Assembly: GCF_030445035.2 (NCBI RefSeq) | Contig: NC_080680.1 | Span: 117,144,228 to 117,208,227 of the forward strand | Direction of reading: 5' to 3' | DNA: 64,000 nt | DNA from: Dasypus novemcinctus | Lineage: Eukaryota; Chordata; Mammalia; Cingulata; Dasypodidae | Shown here: piece by piece, positions 11,251-22,670 of the stretch | Layout: every line of letters starts with the position of its first letter | How positions within the stretch are numbered: position 1 is the first letter of the stretch | The notes under the pieces: generated by a model | Database searches by the model: none | What the model was told of the DNA's origin: nothing | Seen by the model: the letters and a program-made list of their open reading frames with translations, nothing else | Made by a program: the position numbers and the translations under genes

Positions 11251-12554
11251 AAATGCGTATGTTTGATAGGACCCTAAAAATTTGAAGGTATTTGACAATT
11301 CTTTAAGAACTCCATAATCTGTTTGACATAAAAAGAAATACCATGTATGAAGAAATTTATATATATATATAATATAAAGACTCGATGGAAGTCAGGACAA
11401 AGAATATGACTTACTTCATGCATTCTGCTATAAATAGAGTTTTAAGTCGTAATTTGGGGTTTCATTTTTTTATTCTTTATTTATGTGAAACGCTTCCCCT
11501 CCTCTCTGCCCTCAGTAATGTCTGTAGGGTTTCCATTTGCTGAGCCATTTAGAAATAATCACAATTTAATTTTTCAAGATGCTTTCATGAAAGTCAAACT
11601 GGTACTAGCTGCTAGAACAAAATGGTATTTTCGGTATTCCTTGTAATGCATCTTATAAACTAAGTTGAATATCAAGGAACTTTCCCATATATAATCGTGT
11701 TAACTCAGAAATACTTTGAGACATTCCCTTTACTCATTCATTCCTTCATCAAAATTTATTGGGACAAACCTTTGCAATAGAACTTCTGCCAAGTTCACTA
11801 ACAAAGCCACACTGTATTGTTACTATTGGCTCTAGGCTTCCGAATTAGGGATTTTAGACAACCCCTCCTCCCAACTATAGAAATTTTTTCAAAATCAGGA
11901 GACGCATCCTTGGCCTTTGTTGCACTCTAAATTAGTTAAATGGCTCATTAAAAAAATATGAAGGAAGATTCATAACTCCATAGATAGATACTAGTCAATA
12001 TAATTCTTACAAACAACGCTAAGTACATCAAAATCAGATATAACATGAATGATGAAGATTTCCTTCTACTTTAGAAAGGGGGAGTTTTTTTTTAAAAGCA
12101 AAAACATAAGCAAAAGCAACACGCTTTGTCTGCAGGCTAGCTGATCACAACTTCTCTTTAGCAGTTGAGGCTCCGAGAGTCTGGCTTCACTAGTTTTTAA
12201 TAGAATTATTGCAAGTAGAAGGCATTCAAAAGTTTTCATGATATAGAGCTGTGCAATATCTCATGGTTTTGCCCTCTTCTCTCTGTTGTTAATTATATAA
12301 ATTATCTTGTGAAATGGAACTGCTCAAACCCTGGGGTATCATGTTCTTCCAGCGAAAATTTTGTAATGCATCTTTATAGTTGGGAAAGGAGTGACATGTG
12401 GCAAATGACCAGAAAGTCACCAGGTCCCTCATGGATCAATTGTCTAAGCGTTTCTTGATGTATCAGCTTTAAAAAGGAAAATAGACTTAGACTGAAAAAG
12501 AAAGACGCTAATAGAAATATTTTTTCTCTATTGTTTGACAATAAGGGCCTGAGC
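11250..12554. other. AT-rich unique sequence
   Basis: I see no gene or clear repeat apart from a short TA run near 11,360-11,371. Confidence 0.5.
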
Positions 12555-12995
12555 GTTTCCCAGGTAGTTTGTAAGAAAATAACACAAATAGGGTGACTTA
12601 AAACACCAGAAATTTATTGGCTCACAGTTCTGGAAGCTAGGAGTCTGAAATCAAGGGGTCGGCAAGGCCTTACTCCCTCCTTCTTCCTTGTGTCTTTCTA
12701 GCTTCTGGTATTTGCTGGCAGTCTTTGGCGTTCCTTAGCTTGTAGATCCAGCACTCCAGTTTCTACCTCAGTTGTCACAGCTCCTTCTCCCCTGGGTGTC
12801 TCTGTCTGTGTGTCCAAATTTCCCTCCTCTTATAAAGACATTAGTCATATGTATTAGGACCTATTCTCATCCAGCTTAGCTTCATTTTTAACTAATCAGA
12901 TCTTCAAAGACCCTCTTTCCAAATAAGATCACCTTCACGGGGCTGGAGGTTACGTCTGGGATGTGTCTTTTGGGAGACACAAGTCAACCCATAAG
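12555..12995 (-). mobile_element. MaLR (MLT1-like) LTR, minus strand
   Basis: A well-preserved mammal-wide LTR in reverse: 'agaaatttattggctcacag', 'ttctggaagctaggagtctg', 'gctggcagtctttggcgtt', 'gtccaaatttccctcctctt', 'tttccaaataagatcacctt' and 'cacaagtcaacccata'. The last block is the complement of the usual 5' end. No internal sequence follows, so it is a solo LTR; I cannot see a target duplication. Confidence 0.75.
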
Positions 12996-14472
12996 AATGC
13001 CTATTCACTTCCACAATATCTGGAAGTTCTCAGAGAAGGGCCAATACTGAGCTGCTGCAGTTTCATCTCTTAAGACCCCTAAATGCATCTAAACATTATG
13101 TAAGTACCCCTCCCCCAAGAAAGCTCTTTGAACCCAAATAGTTTAAAACTTCTTAATGCAGTTCTGTCACTTTTAATGCCTTCCCTTATTCTCCTCCTTC
13201 AGAATTAAGTTCTCCTACACTAGCATAGTCCCAAACTAGGTACAGTGTTCCTCTGTCATAGCCCCCATTCTCTGACATGTATTGCAGCATGAATTGTTGG
13301 AATGGCATCTAAGAGGAGGTGGTATGTGGAAAAGAAACCAAATTATGTAGGGTTATAATAAAATTGTTAAATGATTTTGATTTGCTTGGGTTTTTGTGTT
13401 TTCCTTATTTAAAGTTCAGCTGCCTTTAAGATACTAAGGTAAAAGAGTGAAGAAGCAACAATGCTAATTTTCAGACCCAGTTCAATGACACCAGTATCCT
13501 GGAATATCTCTCAGCTCACAGAAAAGTTATAAGTAGTATATTATATATAATAGAAATTATATATATATATATATATAAATATGTGTGCATGTATATTTGT
13601 CTCCCCATATTCACTCAGAAATTTTACCTATAATTTGAAACTCATTCTTTCTAGAAAACTCACTCAAATTGTTGGAAATGTCTTTATAATGCTACTTTAT
13701 GAAAGAGTACTTAGTTCCAAACTAATAAAGTGGCCAATTCATTATATGATTTCACTCAATTGTAAAAATAACTTGGTTTATCTCAGTCTTTAAATGAGTT
13801 GTTCTTAATTTTCAAGGATATTTAAATGTATTGTTTGGTGAGATCTCCAAGGGAACTGTTTGACTACTCCTTTTTAACCCTCCAAGATGATTTTGGAACT
13901 GACCTTGAAGGCAATTTCAAACAATTTATTTTTCATTTGCTTGTTCGATTGTTCCTTTTTTTTGCTTTGCTTTTAGCCAAGAAGTTTTCTTTTTGCTCCA
14001 AAACTTTTGTTGATTTTACTTTGAAATTTGCATGATTGGTTTTTAAATGTTGCTAAGAAAGATATGGTTTCATGCAGTAATTTTTTAGTTCAGTTTTTCG
14101 CACAATGGATACTGAAGTTTAGGCTAATTTGCATTTCCCCTATAATAAAACCCCTACTTTAAATAAACATCTCAGTACATCCCATGTTTTTTATATTGAC
14201 AACTGCTGCTTAGTACTGAGTCACTAATTTTGGCTAAGAAGTGCTATCATCGTTGCTTTCAAGTCTTTTTTGTGGAAGCCTCTGGGACTAGACAAAAGTG
14301 CCAAGTTTTCTAATCTGCTGCTACAAATAAACTGTTTCTACTTTCCGGGCTTTCATGATAAAAGCATAAGCTTGGTTGCCTGTGAAAAGCAGGTTTCTGC
14401 TGGCTTTGTTTGCACAGGTATGTGGTGAAATCTCTCAAGAATGCAAAACACAAAACTCATTTTATCCCAAAT
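12996..14472. other. Unique AT-rich sequence with a TA microsatellite
   Basis: An alternating TA tract lies at about 13,540-13,577. No gene is supported; plus-strand frames at 13,581 and 13,826 are short and featureless. Confidence 0.5.
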
Positions 14473-14813
14473 TCGAAGTACAATTTTTTTTTTTTTTTTT
14501 TTTATGACAATCTCTGTTTTATTAAAGTTTCAAGGGAACAAAGTAGAATGAATCTAACTTATAATATTCCCTACTGCTGATGTTCTAAAAAGTCCTCTCT
14601 CTGCATGACAAACCCCTTTTCAGCTTCTTTTCTACTTCCTCCTACGCTTTACTGATGAGATGTAAGATAAACTCCATCCTCTCCATATTTCCTGTCTCAA
14701 TCCTGACCACTATATATAAATTGTAATCCTTTTCCCAAGATTCCCCATTTTATTGGTTTCACTTCTTTATATTTTTTCCTGAAGGGCTTATCTGCATGCT
14801 GTAGAGGTATATT

Positions 14814-14851
<38 letters not shown>

Positions 14852-17074
14852 TATTTTTTATTGACTTTGTAATAATATTACATTAAAAATATATATGTGA
14901 GGTCCCATTCAACCCCACCCCCCCACCCCCCCTCTCCCCCCCCCCCCAACAACACTCGTTCCCATCATCATGACACATCCATTGGATTTGGTAAGTACAT
15001 CTTTGGGCACCTCTGCACCTCATATACATTGGTTCACATCATGGCCCATACTCTCCTCTATTCCATCATGTAGGCCCTGTGAGGATTTACAATGTCCGGT
15101 GATTACCTCTGAAGCACCATCCAGGGCAGCTCCATGTCCCGAAGACGCCTCCACCTCTCATCTCTTCCTGCCTTTCCCCATACCCTTTGTCCATTATGTC
15201 CACTTTTCCCAATCCAATGCCACCTCTTCTATGTGGACACTGGATTGGTTGTGTCCATTGCACCTTTATGTCAAGAGGAGGCTCAGATTCCACCTGGATG
15301 CTGGATGCAATCCTCCCATTTTCAGTTGTAATCACTCTAGGCTCCATGGTGTGGTGGTTGTCCTTCACCTCCATCTTAGCTGAGTGTGGTAAGTCCAATA
15401 AATCAGATTGTAGGTGCTGGAGTCTGTTGAGGCTCAGGATCTGGCTATCACATTGTCAGTCCAGAGATTCAAATCCCCTAAATATATCTTAAACCCCAAC
15501 ATTAACTGCACCTCCAGCACATTAGCATGAAAGTCTTATGAAGGGAGATCCCATCTGAGTCCAGATTCATCACACATGAACACCATTTCCAAAGAGGGGC
15601 CATCTGCCCTGGTAGTTAACCCCATCGGCCATGACCATAACTCCCATGGGTCTCTTTAGCCCTCAAAGGAACCAATATCTGGGGGTTGTATCTGCTTTAT
15701 CTGTCTCTCTGACTCTGCTCAGTTGTGCATGAGGGCAAACCTTCTGCCAGCCTCCAGACTCTTTTTTAGAAACTCGTAGCCATATAAACTCATTTCTCCT
15801 TTCCATTTCCCCCTTACTTTAGGTCAAACAGCATTTTAAAGTCATGGTATTTTATGTAGACATGGATATTCTGCTGATCCGCATTGAACCTTCCGTAGAA
15901 GGTCATTTTCCAGTTGCATCATCAGTTGGTAGTTGATAGTGGTCCCTCGTTGCCAGGGAGGCTCATCCCCGGGTGTCATGTCCCACGCTGGGGGGAAGGC
16001 ATTGCATTTACATGCTGAGTTTGGCTTCGAGACTGGCCACATTTGAGTAACATGAAGGCTGACAGAAGGAAATTCCCAGGCACAAAGTTGCTCTAGGCCT
16101 TGTTATTATTTTGGGTTTATCAGCTCACAAGCATAGTCATTAGTATCAGGGGCTCACTGTTGAACCCTCACTCCCTCCCGGTCCCCACCACTGTACCTGG
16201 GAGACTGTCGCTGCTCCCCTAGGGACCACGACAGAGCACCACTGGCCGGGAACCCAGTACCCCCCCTACTGTGGTTTTTAATTGTTGCCACTATGAGTAT
16301 ATCCAAACATTACCATGCACCCTGGACATATGTTCTGTATAGCTCCCTGTCAGTCATATATCATCTGTCATTGGTATCCCATACCAGTATCCCTCCATTG
16401 CCATTGTTGAAACACTCTGTGATCCAGAACTCCCCGAAATTTGAAGCCCAATATAATGTCATGGTCCCTTACTAGGGAATGGCATATAGCGATGAGTTTA
16501 AAGGATAGATAAAGAACTTGGATAAAGTTAGATAAAGAACTTAGATAAAGAATGTTGACTTGAAAAAATTCCACATCCTATTTTTTCCCCCCCCCCCCCC
16601 CCCCTAATTATTCAGCTTTTCTTCACAGGAGTCCTAGACCACAGCAATGTATATATATAATATACAGCACTCCCACACATCCACCAGAAAACCTTTTCCC
16701 TTCCACAGTGATACTCTTACGCCCTATTCATATCATATTTACTTAAAGTGATGTACAGAGTCTGAGACATTAGCTTTCTAACAAGGTGACATCTGTATTT
16801 ACATTATGGTGCATACTTTAGGATACACAGTTCTTTACATTTTTAGTTATCCTATGTTTTACATTATGGTTTACATTATCAGTCTGTCATCTCCTATATG
16901 TTATGGTGTAATATTACATGTTTTATATCCATCCTTGTGTACTCTCAAGAAACTCCTCTCTTACCCCCCATTTACTTTGGTTCCACACATTTAACGTCCA
17001 TTTTCCCTTCCACCTTAGTGCCCTCAGTGATAGCCAACCTCCGTTTCCTGAGGAGCCATCGAAGTACAATTTTT
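14473..17074 (-). mobile_element. 5'-truncated L1-mobilised element with 3' transduction and target duplications (copy B)
   Basis: One insertion on the minus strand. The target duplication TCGAAGTACAATTTTT occurs at 14,473-14,488 and 17,059-17,074, and the right copy is followed by A, giving a TTTTT/A site like the L1 endonuclease consensus. Reading 5' to 3' on the minus strand: 2.2 kb of non-coding long-UTR sequence (17,058-14,843), an internal A run of 28 (14,842-14,815), 311 bases of unrelated sequence (14,814-14,504), then a terminal A run of 20 (14,503-14,484). The unrelated segment ends with AATAAA 14-19 bases before the terminal A run. It is read as flank of a source copy, carried along after read-through of the element's own weak poly(A) site. 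No ORF2 remnant is present. Confidence 0.85.
14504..14814 (-). other. Transduced 3' flank (311 bases) with its own poly(A) signal
   Basis: Lies between two A runs inside the copy B insertion and has no similarity to the other copies of this family in the window. On the minus strand it ends 'ctttaataaaacagagattg' followed by TCAT and the A tail, so AATAAA is correctly placed as a polyadenylation signal. Alternatives are a fused mRNA 3' end or a second, independent insertion; the single outer duplication argues against the second. I do not recognise a gene in it. Confidence 0.75.
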
Positions 17075-17089
17075 ACCTCTCAAAAATGC

Positions 17090-18297
17090 ACCGTGTTTAT
17101 CCTGTCCTTTCAGGTCTGCCCTATCATACCTTCTCCCACATAATTCAGGGCACCTTTGGGAAGTCTTGTTTTCTCTCCCTGCCCCGATCTAGCCCTTCCC
17201 ACAGTGAATTTCTCAAACTGCAATTAGAGTGATTTTTTTCTTATATCTACTGTGGTAGCTTGAATTGTGTGGCCAGATGAAGGCATCTTAATTTTAATTC
17301 AGCTTCCTTTGAGTGTGAAGCCGTTTGTAAACCAGTATCTTTGAATATACTAAGGTCAGTCAGGGCTTGGACTCATTGGTGAATCCGTTCTTTTGAGGTC
17401 CTACGTCAATGTGACCAATGGAATCAAGGTGGGTTATAAAGAAGGCTTTAGAGAAAGAAAGTCACAGGGAGCAGCCAGAAGCCGGAAGTCAGCAAAAACC
17501 GGAAGAGCAAACACAGGAGAAAGAGAACACCATCTGAAGGGTGGCAGAGCTTCAAAGCAAGAGATTGCAAGGACTGTGGTAAGCCCCAGAACACCCCAGA
17601 CTTTGGGGAGAAAGTATGCCTCTCTGTTCCTTTGATTATAGACTTCTGGCCTTGGAAGCTGAGTAATTTCCTGTTAAGCGAATCAGTGTGTGACATCCAT
17701 CATAGTAGCCCAGCATCCTGAGACATATAACTCTTATAAATGTCACTTCTCAGCTTAAAATACCTTGAAGGGCTCTCATATCTTTGTTCACCTCCAAAAT
17801 AAAGTCCAAGCTCGGAAACCCAATTTACAAAGTTGACAACGGTGTTTCATGCAGTGGCTCCTGTTTACCTCATCCACCTCGGCAGTTACCATTTATTTCC
17901 TCACATACATACTAAACTTTTTTGAGTTCCATGAACTTCTCGTAATACTTGGCTTCCGGACCTTTGTGCTTTTCTAGTCAAATCACTTTCCGAGACTTCA
18001 TTGTCCCCTCTTTTCTTGCTTTGTTCCTCATTATCCTTTAGGCCTGGAAATTCTTCCCCAATTTACAAGTTCAGGTAAGTTTCCCACCTTTCTCTCTTCC
18101 CAAACCAGAATGTGCAAACATATTTTCCTATTATGGCATTCGTGACATTATTTTAATTTCCTGGGTGTCTGTTCTTCCTGTGACTTTCCCAAAGGCAGAG
18201 ATGAATTCTATCTTGTTCCTGCTTTATTTTTAGCCTTTACCCTATTAGCCTTGCACATAGTTGGGATTTGGTAAACACTAGTTAAATTAATAAATGC
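17090..18297 (+). repeat. L2 LINE 3' region, split by an LTR
   Basis: Two halves (17,090-17,250 and 17,726-18,297) join in order as L2: 'caattagagtgattttttt' before the LTR, then 'atgtcacttctcagctt', 'ccaaaataaagtccaagct', 'ggcctggaaattcttcccc', 'gcagagatgaattctatc' and the terminal 'gcacatagttgggatttggt' with a final 'taataaatg'. L2 is long extinct; the copy is non-functional. Confidence 0.75.
17251..17725 (+). mobile_element. Solo LTR, MaLR-like, inside L2
   Basis: Starts TGTGGTAGCTTGAATTGTGT and ends AGCATCCTGAGACA, giving TG...CA termini at 475 bases. It divides an L2 copy whose two sides are in register, so it must be younger than that L2. Flanking pentamers (TCTAC and TATAA) agree at only 3 of 5 positions. 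Overlapping open frames at 17,393-17,696 lie wholly inside and are not genes. Confidence 0.8.
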
Positions 18298-18609
18298 CAG
18301 TGGTAACAGACAGTCAACCATCACAAGAGTCAGCATAATGAAAGGAACAACATACCTTGCCCAAAGCTTTAATGTTTGCAGTGTAGTTTTCACTCTTTAA
18401 CTTGCCCCTGTTTTCCCACTACCACCCAGATGGGACCAAATAATTGACTTTGTTAGAGCCTGAGAACAGAACTCTGATGTGAGGTTGATTGGACAGGAGG
18501 TATTAATCTTTTCTAATACCCATGCACCCTCCCCAGAGGCCTCTCATAGTACTTCACATATACATGATAATTATCCATCTTCCCAGTCGTCTGTAAGCCT
18601 CTTGTTTTG
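18298..18609. other. Unique sequence, nothing recognised
   Basis: I looked here for the missing 3' part of the adjacent RPL9 retrocopy and did not find it. Confidence 0.5.
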
Positions 18610-19229
18610 AGCATACACAGGCTTAGTCTTGTAATGGAAGCCCAGGACTATAGATCGTGTGAACTATAGCCAGCTGAGGGTCTGAGTGAGGTAGTGGGAG
18701 GGGGTTGAGGAAGTCCATGGTTTCTTGGAATGCTGCAGGAGCAAATGTTTCTTTTGATCTGTAGGGTTTTAAAGGGTTTGTAAATAGTGAAGGTTTCTGT
18801 CTTCGTCTCCCTCTGATATGTGGGTAGAGGAGGTAGTAAAGATTTCCATCTCCCTATGATATGCAGATGGTGAAGATTTCTATTTCCCTTTACTTCTGTC
18901 TCTGTGAGGTTCCTTTGTTTAGCCTGTGGGAAAGTGCCACAGGGGAGGGGGTTTACCTTTTTCCTAATGCCTATCAGGGGAAACTGAGGTATGGTTCGTT
19001 AATTATTGCAGACCTCTAACACCCACCATTTGTCCGAAGCCTCTTCTTTTTCTTCAAAAGTGGACTAGTTCTACATTGATGTAATTGAAGTCCCTCCACA
19101 GGGTTCCTTCTTTGGGGTCCTTCACAATAACTGTGTGTCCCTTCAGCATGCTGTCAACATTTTCTGGAATATAGACAGTCTGGTTGCTGAGAATCATCTT
19201 TATTCTCACAAGATGCAGCAAAGAGCCTG
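18610..19229 (-). pseudogene. RPL9: Broken retrocopy of ribosomal protein L9 (RPL9)
   Basis: RPL9 encodes large-subunit protein uL6 of the cytosolic ribosome. On the minus strand, 19,229-19,020 follows the mRNA without introns: 5'UTR (GGCTCTTTGCTGCATCT), the start region and the codons up to the part encoding ...DKWWG. The initiator is changed to ATA (19,203-19,201), the codon line is shifted by small indels, and there is a stop after the 'aatgtagaactagtcc' region. A second block, 18,646-18,610, matches the later part around 'ctgggcttccattacaaga' with about 5 mismatches in 37. About 370 bases of foreign sequence replace roughly 70 bases of mRNA between the blocks, and everything 3' of the second block is absent. 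Intronless structure indicates a processed copy; loss of the 3' end is unusual and must be later. Identified from memory of RPL9. Confidence 0.83.
18647..19019 (-). other. Foreign ~370-base segment inside the RPL9 retrocopy
   Basis: Not RPL9. On the minus strand it opens TGTTAGAGGTCTGCAATAAT and contains a short C-rich stretch and a TTTAAAACCC box, which would suit a short LTR, but a terminal CA and a duplication are not clear. It holds three imperfect repeats of about 40 bases around 'gtgaaggtttctgtcttcg', 'gtaaagatttccatctccc' and 'gtgaagatttctatttccc'. Family unknown. Confidence 0.45.
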
Positions 19230-19734
19230 TAATCTTGAGTGCAGCAAGCTTATCTGACTTCCTGTGCTGAACCAGAGTCTAGCAGATAATAGGAGAGTTT
19301 AGCATATAGTACATTTATGATTTAATGAAAGAAAAATATATTTTTTCCTCTGGGGACCTAGGTTTCATAAGCAAAGAGTAACATGTTTGAAATCAACAAT
19401 TACTAAATTTTAGTGGATGCATAAATGATTAGAAATCAGAAATTTTTGATTCCTATATGTATTTTTATTCTCTCAGATAATCTAATAGTAATCGGACTCT
19501 CCCAGGTTTAAAAGACATGGCTGTCAAAAACTATATAAGAAATTCCATAGTTCTATTTGATAAAAGACTAGGCCTCTTTTAGAAAAATATAAAAGATGGG
19601 AGAGAAATATAAACCTCCTTTTCACTAAAGGAGATGGCTCAAGGGACAGTGATAATGTAGGAGAGAGACTTAGAGCCAGACAAATAGTTTGAGCTGTGGG
19701 TGCATCTCCGCTATGGGAGATGGTTTCATCCTCT

Positions 19735-19940
19735 CTTTCTCTTTTTTAAAATTTTATTGAGGTAAAACACACATAAAGACATGTACAGAAAATCATGTGT
19801 GTAAAGCACAATGAATTGTCATAAAGTGAAAACATCTGTGTAACCACCACCCAGGACAATAGAAGACTACCAGCATCCCAAATGTCTTTCTTGTGGCCCC
19901 TCTCAATAAGTATGACTTTCTTCCATTTTTCCTTCTGTTC
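19735..19940 (-). repeat. Old L1 3'UTR fragment
   Basis: Reverse-orientation L1M-type end: 'attttattgaggtaaaacac', 'tgtgtaaccaccacccagg' and 'agaagactaccagcatccc'. Non-coding and decayed. Confidence 0.65.
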
Positions 19941-20309
19941 CTTTTCCAGATGCTGTGCTAGTATGTAAGGTATCTAAGGAAGAAAATGCCATCATCTCTG
20001 GTGTGAAGGCTCTCATAATCTAGAAGAATAGGCAAATTTATTAAAATAGATACTAGACAATGTAGTAAGAGGTTAGCACTGTGAGCAAAGTATTTTGAAA
20101 CTCAAAGGAAGAAACTTTCATATGTATGTGTTGGGTGGACACAACAGAGAAGTCTTCACAGAGGATTTGATATTTAAATAAGGTTTTGAAAAATAGTTTC
20201 CTAGATTGGAAATGGGAGAAAAGAAGAGTACTCAGGCTAGGGAAACAGTCTTAACATCACAGTGAGAAGGAAGTTTGAGCAAAGACTAGTAGTCTAACAT
20301 GATATGGTT

Positions 20310-20465
20310 TGAGCAATAGATTTCAACCTCTGCTGTGCATCTGAATCACTTATTGGGCTGTCTGTGGGCCCTATCCTCAATCTGCAGAATCATGATCTCT
20401 GGAGATCCAGGGGTGTGGCCTATATGGATAAATGGTTAAAAAGCTTCACAGTTAATTTTGATTTC
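20310..20465 (+). mobile_element. MER5A-like hAT fragment
   Basis: Carries the MER5A sequence order: 'tcaacctctgctgtgcatct', 'gaatcacttattgggctg' and 'ctggagatccaggggtgtgg'. It interrupts the old repeat around it, so it inserted later. Non-autonomous and non-coding. Confidence 0.6.
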
Positions 20466-20596
20466 TGAGCAAGATTGTGAATGGCCTGGGGTGTAGGGTA
20501 CCTTAAAGAATGAAGTATTAAGAATATGGTGGATTGAGGCAGATTGTGGAGGGCTTTGAATGCCAAGCTATGTATTTTGGGCTGTACTCTTTAGCC

Positions 20597-20740
20597 TAGT
20601 GTTTCTCAAACTTGTTTGATCATAAGAATCACTCAGGGATCCTGGTAAAAAGTCAGGATTCTTGTTCCCAGTCCAAACCCATACAGTACAGATTGACAGG
20701 GAAGGAGGCCTGGAAATTCTTCTTCCCTTTCCTCCCTTCC
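20597..20740 (+). mobile_element. MER5A-like hAT fragment
   Basis: 'agtgtttctcaaacttgttt', 'aagaatcactcagggatcct' and 'ttcttgttcccagtccaaac' follow MER5A in order. It is followed by a C/T-rich tract at 20,720-20,772. Confidence 0.7.
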
Positions 20741-20989
20741 TTTTTCTCTTTCTTTTTTTTTTTTCTTTTTCTTACAAATCATTGAAGTGATTTTCATGAT
20801 AACCCATATATGGGCAATACTTTTTTTTTCAGCCAATTGGGCAGCATTGAGACTGCAGCAGAGTCAGGTGTGCCATAAAGATCATCTTGGTAGAAATGTG
20901 TTGGTTGAGAAAAGGGAAAAGATTTAAATGAGGGAGAAGAGGAATCTTTTTCTATAATTTAGTGGCTGAGTGATTACTGTGGACTTGGT

Positions 20990-21075
20990 TGGTTCATATT
21001 TTAATCTTTAGTGTGAGACTGAGTCCAACACAAAATAGGTGCTCAGAAATATATGTGAAATGAATGGATGAATTA
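20990..21075 (+). repeat. L2-like 3' end fragment
   Basis: Ends 'acaaaataggtgctcagaaa' then 'gaatggatgaatt', typical of the L2 3' terminus. It is short, so the call is tentative. Confidence 0.5.
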
Positions 21076-21290
21076 TTAACCCACTAGGTTGGAGAGGGTC
21101 CACTATTTTAAAGGGCATTTCAGGAGGTAAAATAAAGAAGACTTGGGGAACAATTGAATGTGGGGATTTGGGAAGAAGGAGCACTAAGCATCACTTAAAA
21201 TAGCTGGTGGGTGGTGATACTACTCATTGAGACAGATTCAAGTGCTATTTCTTAGTGTCAATCTTGAGGAAAAGACTGTTTCTTTAAAAA

Positions 21291-22489
21291 AATAATGCCC
21301 AGCAAATGACTTTGAGCATAACAGAACCTCATATACTTCCTCCATACTTACATATATATATAAGTATACTTACATTCAGTCATAGTAACATTCCCAATAC
21401 AAATCTCATACTTCACACAAGTTCATACTGGCACGGGGAAATGGGCCATGGTTTTAAGGTCTGAGTCTTGGACTGGCAGTCATTCTTCACATCTGTTAGG
21501 TTTTCTCCTCTTTGCCCATTCTCACTCTCACTCAGTGCAACTGTTTTTTCCTTCGTAACAGCTGTGATACATGAAAAAGAGAGCATGGCTGAATGAAATG
21601 ACAGCCATCTGATTTTGTTGTAATATCTGCTGGAAAATCCTGAGTGAATGCTGTAACCTAGTGCTAGTGTTTGAAAGTGCAAAACTCTAATTGAATCTCA
21701 TATTCAAACAATCAGAATAATAAAAGAGAAATAAGGGCAGGATTTCATAGCAGTTCAGTTTGAGAACTCTTAAAGTGGCTCAATTTGAGAACTGCACATA
21801 ACGATTACCTATATATTAACAGATCACAGGTGAACTTCAATTTTTCACCTCTGTGAACATTTTTCTGGCATTGAAACAAGTGGTACTTTCTTCCCTTATT
21901 ACAGTAAAACTGCCACTGGGCTTCATTTACTAAGAATTAACTGTGAATAAATTACAGCATCAAATTATGCACTATGACATGACTTGGTGTGAGAAATCTA
22001 GGCAGCTGCAAGACTCCTTGAAGTTAATTCAAGCTGAGCTCAGTAGAAAAACCCTTAATTACTTCTTGGAACCCGTGGATCTATTTTCAGTTCCTGGTGT
22101 CATTGGGATCATAGTTTAAATGAATTACCAGCAAATGCTCATGAAAGGCAGCAGTCGGAGTAGACCATAGAAATAGGGGTCAAAAGTTTTTATTCTTAGA
22201 TTTGCCTAAGTGTGTCTCTACAAATTGGTTTGAGAAATCACAGCTGGATTTAGTAGACTCTACATTTTTATTTGGAAGGAAGCATAGTATCAGTTCTACC
22301 TCCCACAGAGGGACAAACTTCCCTTCTTTGTCATCTCTGACAGGTGGTCAGCCTCCAGTTATAATAGCTCTGTGACTAGGGTTCATTACTTCACCTAACA
22401 GCTTATTCTGCTAGGAAAAAGTTTGGGAAACTTTTGTCAAAATCTCGCTGACTTTAATTTTCTGCCTAGTTCAAATTCTGTGACTTGTA
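21291..22489. other. Unique sequence, no supported gene
   Basis: An 89-codon minus-strand frame (21,413-21,682) has no domain or motif I recognise. I see nothing else. Confidence 0.5.
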
Positions 22490-22670
22490 GCAGGGTTTCC
22501 CAAACTTATCCGACAGAATCACCTGGGATACTTGGTAAACCTACAGATTTCCTGGCCTGTTTCCCTGGGAAATTTTGAATTGGAAGTTTGAGCTTGGCCT
22601 TGGGAATCTACATTTTATCACATTCTCAAAGTGATTATTACTTTCAGAAAAGTTTGGGAAACAGTTCTCT
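22490..22670 (+). mobile_element. MER5A-like hAT copy
   Basis: 'gggtttcccaaacttatccg', 'agaatcacctgggatacttg' and 'aaaagtttgggaaaca' give both ends of a MER5A-type element with matching terminal repeats. Its ends border the next copy directly. Confidence 0.75.

Larger units (their letters stand above)
19940..21290 (+). repeat. Ancient mammalian repeat hosting later insertions
   Basis: Three aligned pieces of one old repeat: 19,940-20,305 (start, 'ggtgtgaaggctctcataat', 'gtttgagcaaagac'), 20,465-20,595 ('gcagattgtggagggcttt', 'attttgggctgtactcttta') and 20,840-21,290 ('agatcatcttggtagaaatg', 'attgaatgtggggatttggg', 'ggtgatactactcattgaga'). Between them sit MER5A-like and L2-like inserts. I recognise the repeat as widespread in mammals but do not name the family. 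Confidence 0.6.

Noticed and set aside
14970-15492. Open frame of 137 codons and overlapping ones
   Set aside because: Lies wholly inside the long-UTR retroposon in the orientation opposite to its transcription; other copies do not keep the frame.
17251-17725. Claim of a target duplication at this LTR
   Set aside because: Flanking pentamers match at only 3 of 5 positions; the LTR call rests on its termini and on the split L2 instead.
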